Assembly: GCA_964396115.1 (NCBI GenBank)
Contig: CAYNDL010000015.1
Location: 1-20,465, forward strand
DNA from: CAYNDL01 sp964396115
GTDB lineage: Bacteria > Patescibacteriota > Andersenbacteria > UBA10190 > CAIZMI01
DNA: 20,465 nucleotides
Direction: 5' to 3'
Below are positions 6,341 to 12,784 of the stretch, piece by piece; position 1 is the stretch's first letter, and every line of letters starts with the position of its first letter. Position numbers and translations under genes: made by a program. Below the pieces are notes generated by a model, which had not been told where the DNA came from, ran no database searches, and was given only the letters and a program-made list of their open reading frames with translations.

Positions 6341-6366
6341 AATTAAAACTCCCCTTGAAGGGGAGT
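6341..6366 (-). terminator. Intrinsic terminator of the 3-helix membrane protein gene
   Basis: Stem ACTCCCCT (6348-6355) / AGGGGAGT (6359-6366) with a 3-nt loop. On the minus strand the tail TTTTAATT follows and leads straight into the -35 box of the next promoter. It lies 3 nt after the preceding stop codon. Confidence 0.85.
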
Positions 6367-6369
6367 GTT

Positions 6370-6759
6370 CTAGTGGATCTTCGGGGGCATCGCTTCCATG
6401 ACGTAGGTCATGAGCAGTACGATGCCGCAAAGTCCCCAGTAGAAGAATGAACCTACCAGGAAATGTTTGATGGTTTCCTTTTTCGAAGGCGACGCCTTGC
6501 GGGCAATGATGAAATGGGGAATGCTGAAAGTCACCATCCAGCCGATAAGTCCAATGGAACCGAGAACGGCAGTGCCGTGTCCTGTGACTACCACCTTGTA
6601 CGATAGTAAGATGATGTAGCCAACCTTCGGCAAGTAGCTGAAGACATATGCCCAAAGGAGGACGTTTTCCAAGATGTAGCAGTTCGTCCACCACTCCCAT
6701 TTCTGGGCTGGGCTTTCAGTATCTAGGGTACTACTCGTACTCATACATCCCTCGTCCAT
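6370..6759 (-). CDS. Small integral membrane protein, three predicted helices, unknown function
   Basis: A 129-aa protein with three hydrophobic segments at about residues 33-54, 64-88 and 100-121, separated by short charged loops (ARKASPSKKE before the third). The N-terminus is polar and Ser/Thr-rich and contains a Trp pair. I do not recognise a family. Two starts are possible: M1 at 6759 without an SD, and M6 at 6744 with GAGGGA very close upstream (3 nt). The gene is its own transcription unit, with a good promoter at 6786-6814 and a terminator at 6341-6366. It lies between a histidine phosphatase and a KAS III-like enzyme on the same strand, but each gene is separately terminated, so shared function is only a guess. 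Confidence 0.7.
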   Translation of the reverse strand: MDEGCMSTSSTLDTESPAQKWEWWTNCYILENVLLWAYVFSYLPKVGYIILLSYKVVVTGHGTAVLGSIGLIGWMVTFSIPHFIIARKASPSKKETIKHFLVGSFFYWGLCGIVLLMTYVMEAMPPKIH

Positions 6760-6785
6760 GTTAGGGGAAAGAACAAAGACTCCAT

Positions 6786-6814
6786 ACTATAATTTAAAGA
6801 AGCTATTATGTCAA
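6786..6814 (-). promoter_or_regulatory. Putative promoter of the 3-helix membrane protein gene
   Basis: On the minus strand TTGACA (6809-6814), a 17-nt spacer and TATAGT (6786-6791), close to consensus. The -35 box lies 4 nt after the TTTTTAAT tail of the terminator at 6819-6844. Confidence 0.75.
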
Positions 6815-6818
6815 GAGA

Positions 6819-6844
6819 TTAAAAACCAGCCTTTCTAGGCTGGT
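6819..6844 (-). terminator. Intrinsic terminator of the KAS III-like gene
   Basis: Stem ACCAGCCT (6825-6832) / AGGCTGGT (6837-6844) with loop TTCT; minus-strand tail TTTTTAAT. It lies 29 bp after the stop codon of the gene at 6874. Confidence 0.85.
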
Positions 6845-6873
6845 GTTGGGGGATAAGGAACAAAAAATCATAA

Positions 6874-7983
6874 TCATGCGGGGGTTTGGAGAAGGATACA
6901 GCCACGACTGACAGTGTTGTCGAGCCAACCAATACCAACAGAAGGACAAACAATCAATCCAGAAAGTTCGTGCCGTCGTTGTTCGAGGGCATAGGGGATA
7001 GATGATCCACTAACACTCCCGACAAATCGATGGGCACCCGAGATGGTGGGGCATCCGAAACCCGCTCGTTCTGCTGTCCACCTGACTACAAAATCACTTG
7101 CCTGGTGGGGAAGCAGAAAATCGGGTTCACGGCGGCCGAATTCTTTGAGGGTGATATTCGCTGCCTCGGCCATTACACAAGGGGCATGTTCAGCAACTCC
7201 GGGTCCGTTCATCTTGAGACAGTAGCGAAGTTCCTCTCGGGCTTCACCGTTTTCGGGAGTAGGAACGAGAACATCCCGTTTGGGTTCGAACCGAAACAGC
7301 CTTTCTCCGACACTCAGTAGGTCTGTCCAAGAGGTTATTACCTCCCAGATTGGCCTTTTTTCTGGGTTGTTGAGGGTAGTGACGAGACTTGCGGTGGCCA
7401 TGTCACCGAATAATGGACCTGTGACTCCGCATTCGTAGTCGATGATACGGCTCGCCCTGAACGTCGTGATCAAGAGAACATAGGAGCTCTCATTCATGTG
7501 TCTAGTGTAGTTAGACAGGATAAGCTCCAGTCCTTTTGCATACCCCGGGCAACCCCAATTGACGGCTTGCACCCGGGCATTAATAAGCCCATTGTTGCTG
7601 GCAATCATCTCAGCTGCTGTAGAGCAGAGCTCGTCCTTAATCATCCTGGCAATGTCGTCTTTTGACATGCCGGTCGGTACTTGAGCTTGTAACTCGGGAG
7701 GAATGTAGTCGAGTGCTTCCACGGGGATCATCGAGCTAACCACCAGAACCAATGCGACACACGCGTGGGGGTCGAGGTTCTGCTGGAGCATAATCTTTCG
7801 CAGGGCTCTGTCTGCCATCTCGGTCTCACTGTGGTCCGAGATCCGCCGTTCGAGTACACCTGATTGTATTTCGAATTTTCTGCCGATGATTCCCCGGCTC
7901 GCGAACCAGTTGTTAGGGAGACGACGAGGAGGAAGATAGGACACAATGTTCGCAATGCCGATTGGTTTGGATCCGCTGATCAT
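6874..7983 (-). CDS. 3-oxoacyl-ACP synthase III (KAS III/FabH)-like condensing enzyme
   Basis: A 369-aa thiolase-fold protein. Landmarks in order: C145 in the nucleophile segment (VQAVNWGCPGYAKGL), FGDMATASL at 192-200 matching the FabH FGDGA region, H293 in LLPHQASDF matching the HQAN motif, and GSVSGSSIPYAL from 322 matching GNTSAASIP. The H293-to-S323 distance (30) equals the His-to-Asn distance in E. coli FabH (H244, N274), so the usual catalytic Asn appears to be Ser here. The family condenses an acyl-CoA or acyl starter with an activated malonyl or other acceptor; relatives make fatty acids, quinolones or resorcinols. No ACP or other fatty-acid gene is nearby, so the product is unknown. 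Start ATG at 7981-7983, preceded by GGAAA about 8 nt upstream. It has its own terminator; the upstream promoter is unclear. Confidence 0.85.
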   Translation of the reverse strand: MISGSKPIGIANIVSYLPPRRLPNNWFASRGIIGRKFEIQSGVLERRISDHSETEMADRALRKIMLQQNLDPHACVALVLVVSSMIPVEALDYIPPELQAQVPTGMSKDDIARMIKDELCSTAAEMIASNNGLINARVQAVNWGCPGYAKGLELILSNYTRHMNESSYVLLITTFRASRIIDYECGVTGPLFGDMATASLVTTLNNPEKRPIWEVITSWTDLLSVGERLFRFEPKRDVLVPTPENGEAREELRYCLKMNGPGVAEHAPCVMAEAANITLKEFGRREPDFLLPHQASDFVVRWTAERAGFGCPTISGAHRFVGSVSGSSIPYALEQRRHELSGLIVCPSVGIGWLDNTVSRGCILLQTPA

Positions 7984-8087
7984 AGATCATCTTTCCATAG
8001 AACAGGAAGTGGCATCCATAAGAACGCAACACAGTGATTAATAATATGATATTTATCTTTTAATACAGCTGTGATCTTTTACCTGGC

Positions 8088-8116
8088 TTGCCTTTGGAGG
8101 CTATCGTCCTTATTCT
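8088..8116 (+). promoter_or_regulatory. Putative promoter of purC
   Basis: TTGCCT (8088-8093), a 17-nt spacer and TATTCT (8111-8116). The predicted start near 8123 leaves a leader of about 59 nt before the ATG at 8182. It would leave only about 8 nt before the alternative GTG at 8131, which supports the later start. Confidence 0.6.
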
Positions 8117-8181
8117 GAGGAGTAAGGAACGTGTGTTCCTATCTTTTTGGTTATGTTCTGTTTCACAGGAGTAGAGTTATC

Positions 8182-9195
8182 ATGGTCGCGATCCCTCCCC
8201 AGGTTTCTTCGAATTCATTCGAGCCGTTGTTCCGTCAGGCCGGTTTGGCGCGTGTCCATCAAGGGAAGGTCCGAGACACGTTTGAGCTGCCAGACAAAGA
8301 CCTGTTGCTGGTCTATGCGTCCGACAGAATCAGTATCTTTGATTTTGTTCTCAATGCCATTGTCCAGGACAAGGGTGCGATCCTTACGGCCCTGACAGCG
8401 TTTTGGCTCGGCGAAGTTTTGCGCGGCAAAAACCATCTGATTGCTTTTGGTGATGGCATTGATGAGTATCTGCCGCAGCAACTCCGGCGGTGTTCCGAGC
8501 TGCAGAAACGTTCACTCGTGGTTGAAAGGCTGAAGATGCTGCCAGTCGAGTGCATCGTTCGGGGCTTTCTCACTGGAACTGGGTGGGGGTCTTACCAGAA
8601 GGACGGCACTGTTTGTGGTATCAAGCTCCCTGAGGGGTTATACGACGGCGCGGCTCTACCTGTCCCGATCTTCACCCCGACCACAAAGGCGGATTCCGGA
8701 CACGATGAACACTTGAAAACAGAGGAAGTCAACGAACGGTATCCGGGTCTCCAGGAAGCTGCCCTCGATGCCTACTCCAAACTGTTCGAGTATGCTTCTG
8801 GCAAAGGATTCCTGTTGGCTGACACCAAGTTCGAATTCGGTGAAGGTTTGGTTCTGGCCGACGAGATTGGGACGCCTGACTCCAGTCGTTTTTGGAATCA
8901 GGCGGAGTGGCGTGATTGTTGTGCGGCCAGGTCAACACCGACCGCATTCGACAAGGAAGTGGTTCGTAAGTGGGGCAAGACCATTGTGACGCCCTTCCAT
9001 AGAAACGTTAACGAACTGGTTGTCGGGATAAACAAGCTGGATCCGGAGAATCCTTGCCACGTATCGTACGTTCAGACCCTTGTGGTCCCGGAAGATGTTC
9101 TCTGGGTTGCGCGACGCCGTTACCATACGATCGTCGAAGCCTTGACCGGATCTTCGTTGGGACATTTCCAATCAGACTACATGGGCATTTCCTGA
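8182..9195 (+). CDS. purC: Phosphoribosylaminoimidazole-succinocarboxamide synthase (SAICAR synthetase)
   Basis: This enzyme joins CAIR and aspartate with ATP to make SAICAR in purine synthesis. The 337-aa protein carries the family motifs in order: GKVRDTFEL (28-36), SDRISIFD (47-54), VERLKMLPVECIVRG (114-128) with TGTGW after it, FTPTTKAD (164-171), DTKFEFG (214-220) and DEIGTPDSSRFW (227-238). Its length fits the long (about 300 aa) form, not the 237-aa E. coli form. The start at 8182 has AGGAG at 8167-8171. An in-frame GTG at 8131 would add 17 hydrophobic residues that the family lacks. It has its own promoter and terminator, and no other purine gene is present in the window. By eye the GC content is higher than in the flanking typA and ftsI genes, consistent with transfer. 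Confidence 0.95.
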   Translation: MVAIPPQVSSNSFEPLFRQAGLARVHQGKVRDTFELPDKDLLLVYASDRISIFDFVLNAIVQDKGAILTALTAFWLGEVLRGKNHLIAFGDGIDEYLPQQLRRCSELQKRSLVVERLKMLPVECIVRGFLTGTGWGSYQKDGTVCGIKLPEGLYDGAALPVPIFTPTTKADSGHDEHLKTEEVNERYPGLQEAALDAYSKLFEYASGKGFLLADTKFEFGEGLVLADEIGTPDSSRFWNQAEWRDCCAARSTPTAFDKEVVRKWGKTIVTPFHRNVNELVVGINKLDPENPCHVSYVQTLVVPEDVLWVARRRYHTIVEALTGSSLGHFQSDYMGIS

Positions 9196-9205
9196 TCAGT
9201 GTGGC

Positions 9206-9231
9206 GGCCTTCCTTGAGAAGGCCTTTTTAA
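9206..9231 (+). terminator. Intrinsic terminator of purC
   Basis: Stem GGCCTTC (9206-9212) / GAAGGCC (9218-9224), loop CTTGA, tail TTTTTAAT. There is no T-tract on the minus strand, so the convergent gene at 9232 has no visible terminator of its own here. Confidence 0.9.
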
Positions 9232-9924
9232 TTATTGTATTGATTTTGCCTTAAGAATCTTTTCGCAATTTGCGTCAGCTGGTGTTAGTGATTTAGCAGG
9301 TGTAAAACGGCTGAAAAAATTTCCCATACTGGAAATTTGGGACATTGTCTTATTCCATAGGTTTGGTTTCGGCGTAGGTGTTGGGCTAGTTTCTAAGATC
9401 GGTTCTTCCTCTTCCACTTGTGGTAACACCTCAATTTCAAGGTTTTTCTTACCGAACGCGAGAGCTTCTCTTCGGCTAGGGTGCCAAACATCAATAATTT
9501 TCTTTCCGTTGTACTTTGTATTCATTCTGTCTTCTACTACAAAGATATCTTCCCCAATTTTTAACCTGGTTCCAAGAGGGAGGAAATTAGTGGCCACTAC
9601 CCCTTTACGGACTACTGTCCCAGCAGCAGTTATACAAGGAGACAGATCTGTTTGGTCTACGGACGATGAGTAGGCGACAGCAGTAACATTGAATTTGTCG
9701 CCAGGTTTTGGAACAACCGCGGTCTTTAACTGCTGAAATATTTTTCCCCAAAAACCGAGTTTTGTGTTATTTGGAGTGTCTAAGGTCACGCGAATCCGTT
9801 CCATGGGCACTTTATTAATTTGACTGGCCGCAAATATGAATAGGGGAAGCATAACAACAATAGCTCCGATAATTGTCACATATTTTTTCCAACCCAATTT
9901 GGTTTTATTTTTTAGTTTTTTCAC
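9232..9924 (-). CDS. Membrane-anchored 3D-domain protein (putative cell-wall lytic enzyme)
   Basis: A 230-aa protein with a basic N-terminus, one membrane helix (about 16-33) and a 3D (Asp-Asp-Asp) domain at about 79-167. The domain shows D93 in DQTDLSP, ITAAGTVV, FLPLGTRLKI, D132 in VVEDRM and D145 in KIIDVW. The 3D domain has the double-psi barrel fold of MltA-type lytic transglycosylases and of Bacillus YabE/YocH, so action on peptidoglycan outside the cell is likely. The C-terminal tail is Pro/Thr-rich (SPTPTPKP), then low complexity. The start is GTG at 9922-9924, with TATAAT only 7 nt upstream, so the transcript is probably leaderless. It lies 41 bp after typA and may also receive read-through from it. 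Confidence 0.8.
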   Translation of the reverse strand: MKKLKNKTKLGWKKYVTIIGAIVVMLPLFIFAASQINKVPMERIRVTLDTPNNTKLGFWGKIFQQLKTAVVPKPGDKFNVTAVAYSSSVDQTDLSPCITAAGTVVRKGVVATNFLPLGTRLKIGEDIFVVEDRMNTKYNGKKIIDVWHPSRREALAFGKKNLEIEVLPQVEEEEPILETSPTPTPKPNLWNKTMSQISSMGNFFSRFTPAKSLTPADANCEKILKAKSIQ

Positions 9925-9931
9925 TGTCTAT

Positions 9932-9960
9932 ATTATAGCTGGCTATTTTACAGACGTGAA
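9932..9960 (-). promoter_or_regulatory. Putative promoter of the 3D-domain gene, leaderless start
   Basis: On the minus strand TTCACG (9955-9960), a 17-nt spacer and consensus TATAAT (9932-9937), then 7 nt to the GTG start codon. Confidence 0.6.
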
Positions 9961-9965
9961 TAATA

Positions 9966-11774
9966 TTAGCGCTTTGACTTGGCGCGCATAGTAGTATTTA
10001 GGATCTTCTTCCGCAAACGTAGGTTTTTCGGAGTAACCTCTAGCAGTTCATCTTCTTCCAAAAAATCTAGACATTGTTCCAGGCTTAAGATGGTTGGCGG
10101 CGTCAAAATAATGGCGTCGTCGGATCCAGATGCCCGCATGTTCGAGAGCCTCTTTTCCTTGGTGACGTTTATCTCGATGTCTTCTTCCCGTGAGTTAAGT
10201 CCAACAATCATGCCTTCATATACCTCTGTTTGTGGGCCGATAAATACTGTTCCTCGACCTTGCGCTATATTCAGGCCATAAGAAAAAGCTTTTCCGGTGT
10301 CGGAAGAAACCAAGACACCATTTCTTAATTGGGGCAACACATTTCCCACGGGCGCGTAGCGTAAGAATTGCGAATTCATTATCGCGGTGCCGCGAGATGC
10401 AGTCATCAACTGACTACGCAGGCCAATTAATCCCCGAGTTGTTACCTCAAAAATTAATTGCGTAGTGCCATCGCTGTTTGGGAGTTGCGAAATTAGTACG
10501 CCTCTTCGTCTGCCAACCTCGCTCGTAACCGTACCAACGTATTCGGTGGCGACGTCGACAGTGAATTCTTCCACTGGTTCCATTTCGACCCCCTCAACAA
10601 TTTTTGTTATCACATGTGGTTTGCCGACTTCGAGTTCATAACCCTCTCGTCTTAGTGTTTCGATAAAAACCGACAAGTGGAGTTCGCCCCGGCCCGAAAG
10701 GACGTACTCACCACTATCATCCCGCTCGAATCGCATGGATACGTTTGTCTCTAATTCCTTGTTTATGCGATCGATAATCTGTCTGCTTGTGACAAATTGG
10801 CCTTCACGTCCCGCAAACGGGGAAGTATTAGCTCCCACAGACATCTTTAATGTTGGTTCTTGAATATCAATTGTCGGCAGTGCTTCTGGTGCGACCGCAT
10901 CAGCGATAGTGTCTCCTATCTTGGCATTTTTCATCCCAGTTAAAGCAACAATGTCTCCGGCAACCGCTTCTGGTACTTCCTGTCTCTTTAATCCCTGGGT
11001 CACGAACACCTTATCTATCTTTGTTTGTTCAATGCCATTTTTCCCAATTATGGCCACTGATAAACCTGGCTTTGCAACGCCTCGTCTGATTTTTCCAATG
11101 GCATATTTACCACGGTAATCATCCCAATCTAATGAAGCCACCAGGATCTGGAACGGTTTACCGTTTTCTGCGTCTGGAGCAGGGACATGCTTAATGATTG
11201 CTTCAAAAATCGGCGTTAGGTCACCTGGCTGGGTTGGATCTTCTGGTAATGTTTCCCATGCTTTCCCATCGCGGCCAATCGCATAGTAAATAGGGAATTC
11301 TAAGTGAGCATCATGCGTTGCTAGTTCCAAAAACAGATCGTTAGTCTCTTCGATAACTTCCTGGAGCCGCGCATCCTTTTTGTCAATTTTGTTGATTACA
11401 ACAACTGGTTTAAGGCCAAGCTCGAATGCTTTCCTGAGCACAAATTTTGTTTGCGGCATCGGTCCTTCTTGAGCATCGATAATTAAAAGTGCTCCGTCTG
11501 CCATGTTTAAAGTACGCTCCACCTCCCCTGAAAAGTCCGCATGTCCTGGTGTGTCTATAATGTTAATTTTGTAATCTTTATAAAAAACAGAAGTGTTTTT
11601 TGCCAGTATGGTGATACCTCGTTCACGTTCCTGGTCATTTGAATCCAATATTAAAGTTTGAGACATAGCAGCCTCATTTTCGCGGAAAGTATGTGATTGC
11701 TTCAAAAGACCATCAACTAAAGTCGTTTTCCCATGGTCTACATGAGCAATGATTGCAACGTTGCGTATTTCCAT
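9966..11774 (-). CDS. typA: Ribosome-binding translational GTPase TypA/BipA
   Basis: A 602-aa translational GTPase related to EF-G that binds the ribosome and supports 50S assembly and growth under stress. G-motifs are visible: AHVDHGKTT (10-18), the ERGITI switch region (51-56), DTPGH (74-78) and NKID (128-131). The elongation-factor-like domains follow, and the protein ends in the basic RLRKKILNTTMRAKSKR-type tail usual for this family. Length matches typical TypA (about 600 aa). The start ATG at 11772-11774 has no clear SD. A promoter sits at 11795-11823. No terminator was found after the stop, so transcription may continue into the 3D-domain gene. Confidence 0.97.
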   Translation of the reverse strand: MEIRNVAIIAHVDHGKTTLVDGLLKQSHTFRENEAAMSQTLILDSNDQERERGITILAKNTSVFYKDYKINIIDTPGHADFSGEVERTLNMADGALLIIDAQEGPMPQTKFVLRKAFELGLKPVVVINKIDKKDARLQEVIEETNDLFLELATHDAHLEFPIYYAIGRDGKAWETLPEDPTQPGDLTPIFEAIIKHVPAPDAENGKPFQILVASLDWDDYRGKYAIGKIRRGVAKPGLSVAIIGKNGIEQTKIDKVFVTQGLKRQEVPEAVAGDIVALTGMKNAKIGDTIADAVAPEALPTIDIQEPTLKMSVGANTSPFAGREGQFVTSRQIIDRINKELETNVSMRFERDDSGEYVLSGRGELHLSVFIETLRREGYELEVGKPHVITKIVEGVEMEPVEEFTVDVATEYVGTVTSEVGRRRGVLISQLPNSDGTTQLIFEVTTRGLIGLRSQLMTASRGTAIMNSQFLRYAPVGNVLPQLRNGVLVSSDTGKAFSYGLNIAQGRGTVFIGPQTEVYEGMIVGLNSREEDIEINVTKEKRLSNMRASGSDDAIILTPPTILSLEQCLDFLEEDELLEVTPKNLRLRKKILNTTMRAKSKR

Positions 11775-11794
11775 ATTTTCAATCGAATTGAAAT

Positions 11795-11823
11795 AGTTTA
11801 AGTAAAAATTAACGAAAAGTCAA
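11795..11823 (-). promoter_or_regulatory. Putative promoter of typA
   Basis: On the minus strand TTGACT (11818-11823), a 17-nt spacer and TAAACT (11795-11800). The predicted start is near 11788, giving a leader of about 15 nt. The -10 is the same as that of the ATP synthase promoter. Confidence 0.65.
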
Positions 11824-11852
11824 TTATTGGTGAAGGTGATGCTGTTCGGAAG

Positions 11853-11880
11853 ATTAAAATACCCACCCGGTTGGGGTGGG
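11853..11880 (-). terminator. Intrinsic terminator after the carbonic-anhydrase-like gene (probable end of the ATP synthase operon)
   Basis: Stem CCCACCC (11862-11868) / GGGTGGG (11874-11880), loop of 5 nt, minus-strand tail TATTTTAATC. It lies 24 bp after the stop of the gene at 11905. No hairpin with a T-tract was found between atpC and that gene. Confidence 0.8.
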
Positions 11881-11904
11881 CAGAAACGGGCTCGTTTCGA
11901 TTGA

Positions 11905-12288
11905 TTAGGCGGGAACTGTGTCACCAATTTCATCCAGAATCATCGTCGTCATATCGAACAAGTATCGTCTAACCCTGAGATGCGGGAAGCGTTCTGAAAC
12001 CTTCCTGGCCAGCGATTCAAGCAGTTCATAGTGTGCGTCGTTGCCTTCGTTGCCGCCGTGGGCGGCGCAGTTCGTGTGGTCAATAAGCAGTATTTCGTCG
12101 AATTTCCCCTTGATGCCTTCGAGGGCCTCAATGTCTTCGACTAGCTTGTCGAACCTTTTCAGGGCACCCTTGGCGCCACCTACGAAGGTAATCACATAAG
12201 GACCCTGTGGAAGGCTTTGCCTGTAGGGATCCTTAAAGTTGCGACAATCCACACACTCGACCATGAATTGCTTTAAACCATCCGTCAT
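11905..12288 (-). CDS. Small beta-carbonic-anhydrase-like protein
   Basis: The 127-aa protein shows the beta-carbonic anhydrase zinc signature. C12-V-D14-C-R16 matches CxDxR (normally CxDSR), and H71-T-N-C74 in LLIDHTNCAAHGG matches HxxC. The Cys-to-His spacing (59) is close to that of E. coli Can (C42, H98). A strand and turn VITFVGGAKG stands where the family has its RNAGN-like segment. It is far shorter than the usual 200 or more residues, so a divergent or minimal member is the best reading; activity on CO2/bicarbonate is inferred, not shown. The start is strongly supported by the SD AAAGGAGGTGA at 12295-12305. It follows atpC by 56 bp without a visible terminator or promoter, so it is probably co-transcribed with the ATP synthase genes. 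Confidence 0.7.
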   Translation of the reverse strand: MTDGLKQFMVECVDCRNFKDPYRQSLPQGPYVITFVGGAKGALKRFDKLVEDIEALEGIKGKFDEILLIDHTNCAAHGGNEGNDAHYELLESLARKVSERFPHLRVRRYLFDMTTMILDEIGDTVPA

Positions 12289-12294
12289 GAGATG

Positions 12295-12305
12295 TCACCT
12301 CCTTT
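12295..12305 (-). promoter_or_regulatory. Full-consensus ribosome binding site of the carbonic-anhydrase-like gene
   Basis: AAAGGAGGTGA on the minus strand, ending 6 nt before the ATG. It is the strongest SD in the window and stands out because most ATP synthase genes upstream have weak or no SD. Confidence 0.85.
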
Positions 12306-12344
12306 GATAAAGATCCAACTTACTCCGTGCACCTTAAAATTTCC

Positions 12345-12779
12345 TTAGCGGTGGTGCTTCCGCTTTAACTCCGCAACCTTAAGTCTCGCAGCGCTCTGTT
12401 CAATGATGGAGGTTGCTTCCGCCAATGAAATCTGGTCTTTAGCTGTTTTTTGAATTTCCTTTGCTCGTTCCAAAGCTTCCTTTGCCCGCATCTCATCAAT
12501 ATCGTCAGCTCTTTCGGCCGTATCTGCAAGCAGGCGAGCACGCTGTCCATCTACTTCGAGGAGGCCACCGGAAGTAGCCAAAATCTCAACATCTTCATCT
12601 GGGTCATCCGCATGCCGTTTTACAGAAATAACACCTGGCGTGATTACCGAGATAAGAGGCATATGGTTGGGTAAAATTCCAATTTGTCCTTGGGGTGCGG
12701 GTAGTAACACCTCATAAACTTCTTCATGAAGTTTGAGACCTTCCGGTGTAACTAATTCAAATGAAATTTGCCCAGCCAT
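12345..12779 (-). CDS. atpC: F1Fo ATP synthase subunit epsilon
   Basis: 144 aa. The N-terminal beta-sandwich shows the family pattern FELVTPEGLKLHEEVYEVLLPAPQG and GILPNHMPLIS (about 6-44). It is followed by ILATSGGLLEVDG (66-78) and a two-helix C-terminal domain rich in Ala, Glu and Lys (from about 92), the part that can inhibit the motor. The subunit sits on the central stalk with gamma and contacts the c-ring. It follows atpD by 5 bp and is the last structural gene of the operon. Length is normal (about 130-140 aa). Confidence 0.96.
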   Translation of the reverse strand: MAGQISFELVTPEGLKLHEEVYEVLLPAPQGQIGILPNHMPLISVITPGVISVKRHADDPDEDVEILATSGGLLEVDGQRARLLADTAERADDIDEMRAKEALERAKEIQKTAKDQISLAEATSIIEQSAARLKVAELKRKHHR

Positions 12780-12784
12780 GATTA

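Noticed and set aside
6335..6700. Minus-strand ORF of 121 aa in another frame of the 3-helix membrane protein
   Set aside because: It runs through the terminator hairpin at 6348-6366 and has many His/Arg codons typical of a wrong frame. The frame at 6370-6759 gives clean membrane helices.
4963..7983. Integron-like or mobile cassette array
   Set aside because: The single-gene units suggested it, but no attC-like sites, integrase, inverted-repeat ends or target duplications were seen.
7984..8087. AT-rich segment that might hold a promoter for the KAS III-like gene
   Set aside because: TATTAT-like boxes occur on the minus strand, but no acceptable -35 box lies 16-18 nt away, so I did not place a promoter.
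8131..8181. GTG start of purC at 8131 with GAGGAG upstream
   Set aside because: The promoter at 8088-8116 would start transcription near 8123, so this SD would not be in the mRNA. The extra 17 residues are foreign to the family.
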